Assembly: GCA_963575645.1 (NCBI GenBank)
Contig: OY754475.1
Span: 6,200,001 to 6,264,000 of the forward strand
DNA: 64,000 nucleotides
Source: Xanthostigma xanthostigma
Lineage: Eukaryota; Arthropoda; Insecta; Raphidioptera; Raphidiidae
Direction: 5' to 3'
This document shows, piece after piece, positions 51,176-62,499 of this stretch. The notes under the pieces were generated by a model, which worked only from the letters and a program-made list of their open reading frames with translations, ran no database searches and was not told where the DNA came from. Each line of letters starts with the position of its first letter. Position 1 is the first letter of the stretch. Both the position numbers and the translations under genes were made by a program.

Positions 51176-51984
51176 TTCAAGCCGGCCTTCCTAGATGTGT
51201 TGGTTAGTAGAGCACTAGACGGGACACTGCAGACCAGTGATTCCCGAAGTGGTCTATATCGACCCACAGGGGTCGACGGCAACTTGCAAGGGGCCCATGT
51301 CAGCGGGAAAAAAAATTAGGGGTCTATGAAATGAAAATGGGGGTCAACGATAGTGAATCTCCTAACAAAAAAAGAAACAAACTGGACATCGTTAACCGAA
51401 GAGATTTAAGATTAAATCTAACTAAATTGATGCCAAATGTTGAAAATTTATTATTAAAGTTCATCCCTCACACTAAAAGCATTTATTTTTTGCTTAGTTA
51501 TTTTATCTAACAGAAAATAAATTTTAATTTGATTCGTTTAATTTGAATCTAATTAATAAATGTATAAAACTAAACATTTCACACTACATTTCACTACCGT
51601 TATAAATTTAAATCGTTCAAAGTGAGTAGCACTATACCGGTTGTCAAAAATACATTTGAAATTTGCAAAAAATCAATATCAGATAAGCAGGGGGTCTACC
51701 CAAAACCGAAAAACATGGCAAGTGGTCTACGAGATAAAAAAGTTTGGGAACCTCTACTGCAGACGAATTGGTATTCTAAACCCACTAGTTCGGAAAAAGT
51801 ACTAAATTTCAGATCTAATCATCCCGCGGCCCATAAGAAATCAGTGGTATTAAAGATGCTAAATAGAACTGTGAACCAAGAGAACATTAGAAGAGCTAAA
51901 AAGATTTTGGCGCATAATAATTATCCATCGTCTTTTATTAATATATCCAAACTTTTCTTAAAAAGAATTTGTTATATTTGTTAA
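51176..51984 (+). pseudogene. Penelope-like RT fragment, split by a hAT MITE
   Basis: Two parts of one coding stretch. The first (51176-51234) reads FKPAFLDVLVSRALDGTLQ, matching the '(P)FLDVLV.R' block of Penelope reverse transcriptases. The second (51765-51984) reads TNWYSKPTSSEKVLNFRSNH, the 'T..Y.KPT.S...LN..S.HP' block, then ENIRRAKKILAHNNYPSSFI, the usual 'N....K.IL..N.YP..FI' end of the RT region. A hAT MITE plus one copy of its 8-bp duplication lies between; without them the frame runs on. RT catalytic motifs upstream are absent. This is a truncated, dead copy. Confidence 0.75.
51235..51756. mobile_element. hAT-type MITE inserted in a PLE
   Basis: 522 bp, tips CAGTGATTCCCGAAGTGGTC and (right, reverse complement) TAGAGGTTCCCAAACTTTTT. 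The perfect 8-bp duplication CTGCAGAC flanks it (51227-51234, 51757-51764). YAGNGRTTCCC tips are typical of hAT elements. Internal GGGGTC...GGTCTA motifs recur at both ends. Confidence 0.88.
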
Positions 51985-52012
51985 CGTATAATTTGCTTAA
52001 ATTAGAGCCGGG

Positions 52013-52237
52013 TTGGAGCTACGGACATTCATATACAGTAATGCCTGGCTTGCAGAAAGTATTTCCCCTTTAAATTTACAGATTTCCCCTTCAACGACAC
52101 GAAACATTCCGAACAGACACGACCGTAAACAAATTTTACTTAAAAAAATTTCCACTCCTACGAAACACGCGCTAGTGTCCTCAGTTATCGAGCATCTACA
52201 ATCCTGCGATAGACTTTCAGTGAATGTCTTTAGATAA
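52013..52237 (+). pseudogene. Possible PLE endonuclease remnant
   Basis: A 74-codon frame directly downstream of the PLE RT fragment, in the position where the linker and GIY-YIG domain should be. TPTKHALVSSVIEHLQSCDR faintly resembles the '..TAL..HVIE..H.FD' block of PLE endonucleases. The GQT.R block is missing. The call leans on position. Confidence 0.3.
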
Positions 52238-52239
52238 AC

Positions 52240-52645
52240 GAACACCAGTTTCATATAAATCGACCTTTTCAATTACCGCCGTCGCGTCGCTCTGTTTTTT
52301 TTTTTTTTTCAATCGCAACTTTAAGTGAAAAAACTATTAGTTGTAATTAGTACGTCAGAAACATTATCCACTCAGAACAAACGACTGTGAAACAATAGGT
52401 GCTATTATCGTTTACTAATAGCCGGCAAAGCAGGAAACGTTCGTACCGGTCGTTATACAAACGCAATCTAACTTATCGACGTATATACAGAAGTAAAATC
52501 GATAACACTGCGCTGTCACGCGACTGTATAATGGTGTTGTATTAAATTTGTTTTCCCGGCGGCGAAAATTAGTATATTTGATTGAGGTGAGACCATTGTC
52601 GGACTACGCCGAAACAAATCGTCTTATTTTCGTTTTAAATCAAAA
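52240..52645. other. No gene recognised
   Basis: Contains a 14-T run at about 52298 and AT-rich DNA. Nothing exon-like. Confidence 0.3.
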
Positions 52646-52649
52646 TACG

Positions 52650-53219
52650 TACAGGATGATTTTTAAGTTGATTCTTCTTTTTTAACAGCGTGCCGAAATC
52701 AAATAGACGAACAAATATTTCAAGTAACTTCTTTATCAAAACTCAAAAATAAGAGAGAAACAGCCGTTCAAAGTTTAATTAAATTTTATTTAATTAACTC
52801 AAAAGCCCGGTTAACACACATTTTACCGAAATTCAAAAATGCAAAAGAGAAACGGGATTTTAAAGTTTTATTAAATTTTTAGGTCTGTCCTGGCGTTATG
52901 TTATGTCACTATGGAAATATGTTATGTCATTATCATGTATTCACAGAAATTGATCGAAGTTGTCCCCGTTTTGTTGGACACAAATATGCGTGCCTCGTAG
53001 CCATGCTTTTCTGCTTCCACGAATTATTTGGGATGCATTTCTTCTTCGCGTGTGTTAATCGGGCTTTTGAATTAAATAAAATGTAATAAACTTAATGAAA
53101 GTTTGAACGGCTGTTTCTTTCTTATTTTTGAGTTTTGATGAAGAAGTTACTTGAATTTTCGTCTATTGGATTTCTACACGCTGTTAAAAAATAATAATCA
53201 ACTGAAAAATCACTCTGTA
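52650..53219. mobile_element. Inverted-repeat element with ~180-bp arms
   Basis: Left arm 52650-52830, right arm 53045-53219. Tips are TACAGGATGATTTTTAAGTT and (right, reverse complement) TACAGAGTGATTTTTCAGTT. Inside the arms AACAGCCGTTCAAAGTTTAA pairs with an inverted partner at 53100. A ~215-bp unrelated middle holds two near copies of ATTATGTTATGTCA(C)TAT. Superfamily unknown. Confidence 0.75.
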
Positions 53220-53459
53220 TAAAATTCAAGCTTTGACCGTACAAATGTCTAGTGGACAGCAGTACTAAAATTTTATTACTGCATTTAACAGATAACACAA
53301 CGAGAGACATCAGATCAGTGTGTTTTTTTATCGTTTTTGGTTGTCAGTATTTCGAATAGAGTTCAATGTTACTTGATAAAATTTATATACAGACTATAGC
53401 AAAGTAGGTATCTATTAATTAATTATTATTTATATACTTAAGAGACATTTTTCCAAATA

Positions 53460-53967
53460 CCGTGTAAGCTCTTTATAACGTCCTTCGTTATAACGAAAAA
53501 CTCCCTATAACGTCGAAATTTTTACGATTTGGTTGGTTTTCCTTAAAACCTATGCATTAATACCCTCTTTATAACGCAACAGCCATTCTCTATTACGAAG
53601 AAATATGTTTATATTTAGGCGTCAGCAAATGTTTACAGACATAAAGAGGACCATTCTGAACCATCACCATCTATTCAACAAGCACTTGATGACGCCAAAC
53701 TTATCGAAAAATTCCTATTATTTAATGAAGATTATTCCACCACATTGAAAAATTGGTTATTTTTCTTTCTTCCCTCCATATAACGAAAATTCTTTATAAC
53801 GAAAAAAATGTTCTGTCCCTTAAAATTCGTTATAAAGAGATTATACAGTACATTGAAGATTATTGTTAATTTGGTTGTTTTTCTTTCTTCACTCCATATG
53901 ACGGTAACTCTCTATAACGATAAAAAATGCTCGGTCCCTTGAGTTTCGTTATAAAGAGTTTACACTG
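53460..53967 (+). mobile_element. Pogo/Tigger-like element, deleted
   Basis: Tips CCGTGTAAGCTCTTTATAAC and (right, reverse complement) CAGTGTAAACTCTTTATAAC, with TA on both sides (53458-53459, 53968-53969). Inside is the tail of a transposase ORF. A second internal end (GTTATAAAGAGATTATACAG, 53828) shows that ~120 bp of the right end is duplicated in tandem. Confidence 0.8.
53640..53783 (+). pseudogene. Tigger-like transposase C-terminus
   Basis: A 47-codon open frame reads SPSIQQALDDAKLIEKFLLF then NEDYSTTLKNW and stops in the element's right end. The 'S..QAL.....L..F.......' pattern is that of the extreme C-terminus of pogo/Tigger transposases. The CENP-B-type DNA-binding and DDE domains are gone. 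It sits between matching pogo-type inverted ends, which supports the call. Confidence 0.55.
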
Positions 53968-53969
53968 TA

Positions 53970-54460
53970 GATAAATGTTCAATGTGAGGTTTGCATGTAT
54001 CTAACTTTCCATTATGAAAAAAAAAACTATGGATACTTATAATTTAGAAATATATTCATAAAATTTAAAAATCGTTTTTACCTGAAAATAGAACTAACAT
54101 TTGTTTCTCAAATGTTAAAAACATAAATTTTGATTTACCTATTCTACGAACTTTTGTTTCTGTCCTTGAGCCAACAGAAGGCAAATTCGGTAATTAAGTG
54201 TTGAATAAAAATCGAAAATAAAACAGCTTGTTTTGACACAGCAGACTATGGTCTCTCTACTCTCTATAAACTTGTACGTGCTTTCACGTCCCTGTGTTAT
54301 TATCTCTCAGACGCACCTGTGCTATCAAAAGCGAGCTTTAATATAATGAGATTTTAATTTAGTTTTATAGATAAACCTGCATCCAAGATGGCGTTTGTGG
54401 GAAATTACTTAATTACGCCTCGAATAATTTTTAATGATGAAGATGGCCGGCGCTTTTTAT
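53970..54460. other. No gene recognised
   Basis: CCAAGATGGCG at 54385 looks like a YY1/TISU start context. The frame from that ATG is under 30 codons and runs into a MITE, so no gene is called. Confidence 0.3.
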
Positions 54461-54466
54461 ACGTTT

Positions 54467-55046
54467 TTTTGACGTGATAACGTCTTATAAATTGATGAAT
54501 CACCAATCTTATAAATTGATAAAACACCGGCTGCATGTTCGAAAAAGTGTAACGTTCGTAACGCGTAACGCGTAACGTTCCTAACGCGTAACGTTTCGCC
54601 TGACCCTGTGCGTGCTTTTTGCTAATTTCTCGCTCAATTTAAATCAGATCGGTTTGAAACCAGTCTTAAAACAAAGAGGAGAACATTTTACATAGATTTC
54701 GTATAACAGAATTTGCCTAAACAGTTTTTTTATACAAATTTATATAGAAAAATAGCTGTATAAATGCAACATAAAAACGGCTGAATTTCTAATGTTTAAT
54801 TCAATTTTTTGACATTAGTATTTTGTGAAATGCAACGCCTTCTAAGTTAAGTATTGGAATAACTAATTATTATTAAAACATAATACTTTGACAGTTGCAA
54901 ACGTCACTTTTGACATTTCTTATCATTCCGACACCAAGGATAAGCGGATTGAAACCAAATTTTGGGAGGTTTAGGTTATGTATTACGGAATACGTTATCA
55001 CGTAAAACTATCGTCCGTAAACCGACTTTACAGACAACCAATTTTT
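54467..55046. mobile_element. ACGTGATAACG-family MITE, long copy
   Basis: Left end GACGTGATAACGTCTTATAA, right end with CGTTATCACGTAAAACTATC and CAGACAACCAATTTTT. It has the same ends as 17296-17453, but carries ~400 bp of extra AT-rich internal sequence. Near 54545-54600 the TAACGCGTAACGTTC motif is repeated several times. Confidence 0.7.
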
Positions 55047-55147
55047 TTTTCATTGCAGGCCGATATTGATCAGACAGTTCAATACATTTTTTATATAGAA
55101 AGGTAGCCAGAATCATTCGAACCGATTAGATCGATTTTGGTGAAAGT

Positions 55148-55333
55148 TGGTACGCATGATGCCGACAACAAAGCAACTAAATAACAAACAAGTACTTATG
55201 GATGACGTATTGTTGTCGTTATTTAGAGTGTATAATTGTATGAGCAACAAGGTAAACCAACTAGAGTTAAGTAATTTCGAGGTTGTAAGGAGTTTGTCGT
55301 TACATCGAGTGACGTTAAATGGAGTGTTTACTG
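55148..55333 (-). mobile_element. Pogo-like element fragment
   Basis: Reverse complement of the left part of 59467-59846. It ends at the tip CAGTAAACACTCCATTTAAC (read from 55333 leftwards) with TA beyond it. The shared ORF text in both copies comes from the repeat and is not evidence of a gene. Confidence 0.6.
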
Positions 55334-55339
55334 TAATAA

Positions 55340-55900
55340 TAATAGAGTACCTATATAGTAAGAGTATATTTTTACGACCGAATTCAAGTCGCGGGCAAAG
55401 CTAGTTTTTGTGTCTCGTTCAAGCGTAAAGAAGTCTTGAAACCTTGGCGCAGTCACGGATAAAGTTTTCAGCGGACAGGAAACACTTTCCAATTTATTGG
55501 AAAGTTTTTTTTTTCCAGGAGGATTCAGTTTCAACATGTCTGCGAAACACAAACAGTGAGTTAGCTTCTTCTGTTTTACTGACAGATGCATTTGTTTTGT
55601 TTGTTTACGGCGATATTAAAGCTTAGCACCTTTCAGTCTCAATTTCAGCGCTGAATATATAGGTGAAGCGTGAACGTCGTTGCACCAGCTGAAAATCAAT
55701 GTCTGCCTTGAAATGCCAGACGAAAAATGGAATATATTATAGCAGATGATACAAAATTTAATATATGCAATCTTCCGAAATTGAACTGGCAACAGCTTTT
55801 TCTCTCGTTAACGTCAATTTTGACGAGAGCCGTCGCTATTCGCCAGTAGTGCTCTCTGGTGGCGGAAAATAAAAGCTGTATATGCTTTAAATATATTTCA
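55340..55900. other. No gene recognised
   Basis: Overlapping 60-87-codon frames on both strands (55328-55626, 55696-55914) show no family resemblance. AAACTTTCCAATTTATTGGAAAGTTT-like palindrome at about 55483. Confidence 0.3.
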
Positions 55901-55906
55901 TCTGAT

Positions 55907-56421
55907 GGTGGCACTTCACATATTACACATATTTGTGTTCGCTATTGGGTGTTTTGTTGTATTTGGCAAAATATATGACGTTCAAGGCAAACATGCAAAT
56001 AGAGGCAAATACGACCATCCACACACAACAATCAAATGACAAACACACAAACATTTGGCAGCAGAACGTAAGGCTCAAAATTCCAGGAATTTTAGCACTG
56101 TTTCATTGTTCCAATTCATTTTCAATAGTAATTGTTCCAGTTCTCGCTCACAGCACAGACACAAAAATACTGCACGTCCGTACAGGTTCACGGCTCGTGC
56201 GCTTCTGAAGATGGCCATGTGTGGACGGTTTATTTGCCTATTTGACTCCTTTGATGTGCCTCGAAAAACCGACAAGCGCACGGTAACGCGTATTTGGTAT
56301 TGGCCTTATTTGTCAAATAGGCAAATAAGGCTAACACTTTGTCAAATAGACTGTCCACACATGGTAATTGTTTGCCAAATATGCCAAATACACAAATACA
56401 AATAGCCATGTGAAGTGCCGG
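55907..56421. mobile_element. MITE with GGCACTTCACAT tips
   Basis: TGGCACTTCACATATTAC at the left and its inverted partner AGCCATGTGAAGTGCCGG at the right. Further inside, GACGGTTTATTTGCC/AAATAGGCAAATAAGGC and TGTGTGGAC/GTCCACACA motifs repeat on both strands. Length ~515 bp. Flanking duplication not resolved, so the superfamily is open. Frames inside (to 116 codons) are incidental. Confidence 0.6.
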
Positions 56422-56429
56422 CATTGACA

Positions 56430-57265
56430 GTTAGTTTATTGTAATGAGTGAACTAAAGAAAAAGAATTTATTCTTGTCTGAGATCTGTGCATGTTACGAT
56501 TTCATGCATTTATACCATTGCTACAAATAAATTTAAAAAATGGAGTGAAATTTAGGATTTAGACAGGTTAAAAAGGATTTCATAACGACAGTTAACAAAT
56601 TTTCGTCATATGGAATATGGAAAAAAAAACTTTTTTATTTAATGGAAAAAATGAAAAAAAAGAAAAAACAAATTGATGTAGGTATATAAACAGAAAAGAA
56701 AAGATCTAGCCGATGAAAAAAATCAAAGTAACAAAAATGTACTTGCTCGTAACTATAATGTGATTCGCTTTAGACATCTGTTGTCCTCAGCGTTGCCAGA
56801 CGTCCAGATTTTGGCGGGACGTCCCGATTTTTAAATAAAAATTAAATGTCCCGCGCGGGACAGGCTCAGTCCCGCTTTTCGGGGATAACTCGGGGATAAC
56901 TTTAAAAGAAGTTAAATCTTCACAGAAATATCATGAATAAGTAATTCTTATAAATAATTATTCTCTTATTGTAAGTTGCAATTTGTAACACACTCCACAG
57001 ACTATTGTTTGAAACGCCATATTTTTCTAATGAAAAAAAACTTTTTTGATTTTGATTTCTGTTTTTTTTTTTTTTATTATTCTGAAGACGAATAAGATTC
57101 AACTATTTAACGATAGGGTAAATCTGATTTAAAATAGTATATTTTTGTTAAAATCCGTTTTCTATGGCTATTTTTGCTATCTATTGTCACGTAAACGTAA
57201 TTTCCGTTCATTTAGTCGTGTCTAAACGTTTGCCAGGCGGTTAGAAAATTGTCTATTTTACTAAG
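56430..57265. other. No gene recognised
   Basis: ATTTTGGCGGGACGTCCCG then GTCCCGCGCGGGAC (56810-56865) is a cluster of short GC-rich palindromes, likely a repeat end. The rest is AT-rich with A- and T-runs. Confidence 0.3.
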
Positions 57266-57271
57266 ACGATA

Positions 57272-57368
57272 CGGGTAGGTTGAAGTGTGAGAGAAAAAGC
57301 GCATATCGTACCGCAGCACACTTCAACTCAGCCCATATACGCTCTCTTTCACACTTCAACTTACCCAT
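57272..57368. repeat. Inverted repeat, 34-bp arms
   Basis: GGTAGGTTGAAGTGTGAGAG and its partner CTTTCACACTTCAACTTACC pair; AGCGCATATCG pairs with CATATACGCT. A third GCACACTTCAACTCAGCCC lies in the loop. Confidence 0.7.
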
Positions 57369-57424
57369 GTATATATTGTGACAATTATGCAGCGTAAAAT
57401 GTTAAAATATATAATAAATTTAAA

Positions 57425-57510
57425 AAATGGTGCCAGGACACTATGCAACGTCGCAAAATTTTAGTCCGACCCCTAGGTCCCGCCATCCGACCGACGCCAG
57501 ATGGTAAATA
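57425..57510 (-). repeat. Dispersed repeat shared with 27410-27515
   Basis: AATGGTGCCAGGACACTATG then TCCGACCCCTAGGTCCCGCC then ATCCGACCGACGCCAGATGG: the reverse complement of the block at 27410-27515, with a small internal difference. Confidence 0.6.
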
Positions 57511-57514
57511 TACT

Positions 57515-59460
57515 GATAATGAAACACGCGTTCGGCGGTTTTCAAAAAAACTGCCCGAAGGAAAAAAGGTGGCTTTTTTCGAATAATTAATCCATATCCG
57601 AAACTGCTGGACGTATGAGGCCTCTATTTTCAAACCCAAATTGTGAATGATTGAACGCAAGATTATGAAACATCTAATATAATTAATGCTTTATTATACA
57701 AAAGGAAAGTAGGTTTGAGTATCAGAAGCATTGTTACAAACCAAGATAAGAATCCGTAAGACTATCAAAATTAATTTTTCTCAGTTCCGGGAAGATATCA
57801 AAATACATTTTTGTTTACCGCATTTTACAAATTGATTTTATATCCAGTATCGGTGACGCTCAATTAAAAATTCAATTTTAAAACCAAGTAGACTTTTTCT
57901 GTTTGTTTATTGTTTTTATATATAAGTAATTATTGTCGGATGGTTTAAAATAATATTTTCGAAATAATAATGAAAAACGTGTTTATTTTTGCATGAATAG
58001 AAAAAGATTTCTTTTCAAGAAATTTCTATTTAAAAATAAATACAAAGTTGAAAAGGTATACCGCGTGCGTATTTATTATAATAAAAATCATATTTATGTT
58101 TTTGCAAAAAAAAATAAATATATCTGACGCCCTGAATAAAAGAACTTTGAAGGTTTTCGCTAATAAAATAACGTAAATCTTTTCAAAACAATTTATTTTT
58201 TTAATGGAATTTTTATTCGCGAATTTCGTTTCATAAAATATGTAAGCTTTGTATATCTAAATTTAATAATAACAGACTTTTGGTATTACAGTTTTTTCTC
58301 TAAAAATAAAACGAGGGCATTACGAATCCATTAAGAACTAGAGTAAAACTGGATTTAGACAATGGAATTTTTTTTATACATGGAAAAGATATCTAAAAGA
58401 TTGATCTACATATAGAAAAACATCGATTTTCAACCAAAGTTTTGATCAAAATGAGTAGGACAAAATTTGTTTTGGTGTGGAAACTCTACAACAAACGATG
58501 TTATAATATACTCATTACACAGTTTAGAAACGAATATCGTTTCGAACGATCAATTATTTTTCGAGCTGAATCGATTTAAAATGCTATAATGCTTTTCTTA
58601 TGTAGAAACATGTGTGATCACAATATGCAACCCTAATACTAAAAGTGAATTTTAGAGCTGATAACCTCAGCTGTTTCGCGTCTATAATCGACAATTCATT
58701 CATTCGTAGATTTTTGTGTCCAGGTCCCAGAGGGAATGGGGACTACAGAAAGGGCCCAGAATGATCGAAAAAAATAGCATTATCTTTCATAAAAAAAACT
58801 GTACGTCTTTCAATAACTTTTTGGAAACCTGTACAAAAATAGTAGCCTACCTCTCCCCTCCATTCTACTGGCCTAATAACACAGTAGCTAAGAAAATACA
58901 CGTAAAAAAAATTGTTCGTAGAAATCAGTGGAAACATACCTAGCTAAAAATTTGCTGCTGATTAAATAATTAGCCGTATTTAATTCATAAAATTTAGCGT
59001 AATTGGGCTCAGTGATGAGGCCTTGCCCAGGTCCCCAAAAAAAAACTAGTTACGGCTGTGATTCCACTAAACATACGTCATCGAAATTATCGATCCCTGT
59101 CTCGATAGCGCGGCCCCTGATTTATAAAACAGCACCGATAAAAATGATTTACGCGATGCCCAGTGCAAACGCTCGCGTCTATATCCGTGTAACGCAATAC
59201 AGAATCCGTGTAAGTGTATATATTGTAGGTACCTATATGACGTGTACAACAGTGGTACTCCACCATACGTAATGATTTAGTGGTTTGGTCTTAGCGTTCC
59301 GCAGATACAGCTCCGTCAGCAACTGTTGTACTGTTTGATGCTAAGCAGCGGCGCAGGGTTGACAATTTTTAAAGTAAATTACCTATTTATTTAAGCGCGC
59401 TTTGTGAATTTCGCGAACGTGACGTTTTTGCGCGGATTCCGTGTATTGAGTATGGCGCAC
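57515..59460. other. No gene recognised
   Basis: Mostly very AT-rich. 58440-58630 is a diverged copy of sequence at 4060-4260. Overlapping frames at 58716-58943 and 59003-59272 on both strands carry no recognisable domain. Confidence 0.3.
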
Positions 59461-59466
59461 CATATA

Positions 59467-59846
59467 CAGTGTACACTCCATTTAACGTCACTCGATATAA
59501 CGACAAACTCCTTACAACGTTGAAATTACTAAACTCTAATTGGTTTATCTTGTTTTTCATACAATGATACACTCTAAATGACGACAACAATAATTAAGCA
59601 ATAAACAGTACTTGTTTGTTATTTTGTTGCTTTGTTGTCGGCACCATGCGTACCGAAGATTCTAAAAAATTCGTTCCTTTGTTTGTCGGAGCTAAAAACG
59701 TCAGACAAAGATAACAGACTATACGCAATAAGCGTTTTAATTTGTGATAGTATGAATGTTTTGTTGGTCAGTTGTAAATTTTATATAATATTATAACGCC
59801 ACAAAGTGCACAGTCGCTTGAGTGTCGCTCTATAGAGTTAACACTG
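59467..59846. mobile_element. Pogo-like element
   Basis: Tips CAGTGTACACTCCATTTAAC and (right, reverse complement) CAGTGTTAACTCTATAGAGC with TA on both sides (59465-59466, 59847-59848). 380 bp, non-coding. The left half matches the fragment at 55148-55333. Confidence 0.75.
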
Positions 59847-60234
59847 TATAAATACCGCTTTACACGAAGCTGGTTTTTGCTGGTGGACACAGTTATGTTC
59901 CCGGGCCGGAATAATTGAGCCAATTCGCCCCTGTGTTTTTTTAATAATAATGTAGATAAAACGATTAAACATTTGAAATAACTTTAATGCCGTTTCTTCA
60001 AACGGTTTCAAGTGTCAAAGAAAACTGAATAATAATACAATTTGAATAAATTTTATCTCATTTATTAATTAAAACCCACAATCCATGAATATAAAATATA
60101 AATTTTATTCAAAGATAAGAATAATATTTGAACTTGATTTAGTAAAAAAGTTTTTTAAATCAAATTACAAGAAAAAGATAATGAAAGGACGGCAGAAAAT
60201 AATTGAAATTAAATTTACTCAATAGAGTACCTAT

Positions 60235-60320
60235 CTACAGATAAAATATCTCGAAAAAAAGCGAGTGTGCTTTAGACCACACGACTGAAGTATAACTTCT
60301 TCCTGCCATAATTATTTTAA
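60235..60320 (-). repeat. Dispersed repeat shared with 10360-10420
   Basis: On the minus strand it reads GGCAGGAAGAAGTTATACTT, CAGTCGTGTGGTCTAAAGC and ACACTCGCTTTTTTTCGAGA, as in 10360-10420. Confidence 0.55.
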
Positions 60321-60439
60321 AAATATTTATTAAGAATAATGCGTAAATACCTCAAATTTGCTCATGTTAAATTCATAAACGAACAATAACATGCAGTCGG
60401 TTCGTTTCAAATGTTATCGAACACAATATAACCTCACTC

Positions 60440-60700
60440 TGTAGACTTATATCTCCCTCTTAACTCCGATGATACACTTCCGTAAACGATTTATATTAAT
60501 TCTCCGTCTTTGTCGCACTCACTAACTTATATATCTCTCTCAACTTCCAATATACGAAACGTAACTCTCTCTCTTACTATCTTCACTAACTTATATCTCC
60601 CTCTCAACTACCGTTCGCCTCGAACGATCACGCACCGTTCGCCTCGTCCGATGATGCACTTCCGTAAACGATTTCGTCAGGCATTTAGCAGCCTACTCCC
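60440..60700. repeat. CT-rich low-copy repeat
   Basis: CTTATATCTCCCTCTTAACT and variants occur at 60448, 60527 and 60590; GATGATACACTTCCGTAAAC is repeated at 60470 and 60650. Units are unequal. The 99-codon ORF over it (60510-60809) reflects the CT-rich composition. Confidence 0.55.
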
Positions 60701-61410
60701 CAAGTCAAGCTTGCCTAAAGAAGTTTTACTTCAAAAATATTTTCTGAAAACGTTCGTTTTTTATACGGTTTATACCTTTAAATTGCCTCGATTTCCAATA
60801 ACTGGTTGATAATAGATTATTACAAAAAAAACAAACAATAATACTACTTTAAATTTCTAGTTTTAATTGACTAAGATTTGGCTGTTCAGTCTTCCTACGC
60901 CACTGGCAATATCTCAGAACACATTTGGGTTATGAATTAAACTCGCACAATTTAATTTTAGTGAAACGCATGTTTTGCGGTTTGTAATGAGAGTGTCGCA
61001 AAATAATTTATCTGAGCTGTAAGAAATTTCACTGTAATAAATTATTGCATGAAGTATGTCTTCAATTGTTTTCTTGGCTTGCCACAGCCGGCTGCCTTTA
61101 TTGAAGTGTAAACCGCATTATTACTTAATTCGGAATTACTCAACGGATGATCAAGATGCGAACTATTAAAGACCGCGCGCACTTAAAATACGGACCAGTA
61201 CGACCAGCACAGCGCGGAGCAAAGAAGCCTGTACCCATGTTATTGAATAGAGTAAATCACATTAGACCAGCTAACCAGCAACGATCGTCGGTCGCCTGCT
61301 ATTTCTGTCAAGCCGTGCTGGACCGCTCTAGTGCGCTGGTCGTTTTCATTAATTAATATTTTCATTGATAAATCTACTTAACAACTGCAAAATTTGTACC
61401 GCAGCCGAGT
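60700..61410. other. No gene recognised
   Basis: A GC-richer patch at 61160-61330 contains a 69-codon plus-strand frame (61147-61356) without family resemblance. Confidence 0.3.
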
Positions 61411-61429
61411 TAAATTCAATACTAAAATA

Positions 61430-61722
61430 AATAAATTTATCGACCAATTTTTCAGACAATATTTTAACAAAAAAATATATACCTATAATTAATAGATTAA
61501 CGTTTCGATCCGTATTTGGATCTTCTTCAGAACTGATCTAAAAAATATAAAAAATAATTAATATTTAGTTTCTAATTAGTTTTTTTTTATAAAATTCGTG
61601 TAAAGTTATTAATATCGAAACGTCAATGTGTTAATTATATATTTTTTTGTTAATATATTGTCTGAAAAATTGGTCGATAATTTTATTTATTGAAGAGTTC
61701 TAATCAGACGTTAATCAAAGAT
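61430..61722 (-). mobile_element. Short Penelope-like element
   Basis: A 293-bp insertion flanked by the perfect 15-bp duplication TTCAATACTAAAATA (61415-61429, 61723-61737). Left is the antisense tail (AACGTTTCGATCCGTATTTG, GATCTTCTTCAGAA); right is the inverted tail plus head (TTGGTCGATAATTTTATTTA, TCAGACGTTAATCAAAGA). Confidence 0.85.
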
Positions 61723-61739
61723 TTCAATACTAAAATATT

Positions 61740-62300
61740 AGTAGTGGTTTCCAGTGGACTTTTTTACGGTCAGTGCTTGAACTGCAAGAAATGTTTATAA
61801 AAACTTTACTACATTTCCTCGTGTTTAACAAAGTTCGTAAAGATAAATTTAATTCGCTAAATATTTTTCAAATAGAAATGAGCTCGTCGATTTCTTTGGA
61901 AGAATTCTCCGAATTGAAGTTAGGTTCGGGACGCAATTAGACTTGAAATGTCATCCAAGTGCGGTATTTCTATACACGTTCAAATGTAAATCTCTTAATC
62001 TTTTGCATCGAATCTACTAAATTTAACTTTGAAACGTTGGGTGGGACGATTCAAATTATCTCCAGTTTCGATGAATAACAAGAAGGAGAGGCTTTTGAAA
62101 TGAAATGTCTCCTTCGATCGTGACATCGATCAGAAATAATTGCGGCTAAATTAAAGTTCGTCATTATATTTAACTCTTTAAATAGGTCCCTATATTCGGA
62201 TTGTAATTAAACGGTTTGTTTGCATTTATTTACAGAACAAAAGCTATCAGAAACAAAACCAATCACACTTTACATTTTATTTAACTTAAAAGATTTAAAT
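61740..62300. other. No gene recognised
   Basis: AT-rich, no exon or paired repeat recognised. Confidence 0.3.
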
Positions 62301-62301
62301 A

Positions 62302-62495
62302 TTCTTGGTTTCCGGGCTTATACGCCGTGGTCTATTGGTATTACTACTTGACGTGTCATCTACAACTGCGGTAGACATTATCAGAGACGATGTTGTAATG
62401 GGCGAAGTTTCCTTCTAGAAGGACACTGCAGTTGTAGACGAAACGTCAGGTAGTAATACCAATGGACCACGGCGTACAAGCCCGGAAACCAAGAA
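62302..62495. repeat. 194-bp palindromic element
   Basis: CTTGGTTTCCGGGCTTATAC at the left and GTACAAGCCCGGAAACCAAG at the right are inverted; arms of ~66 bp also pair GTCATCTACAACTGC with GCAGTTGTAGACGA. A TTCCTTCTAGAAGGA palindrome lies in the loop. The ACGTTTCGTC...TTC motif order is reminiscent of PLE tails but no coding part supports that. Confidence 0.7.
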
Positions 62496-62499
62496 GATT

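Noticed and set aside
54385..54475. CAAGATGGCG start context as a short gene
   Set aside because: The frame is under 30 codons and terminates inside a MITE.
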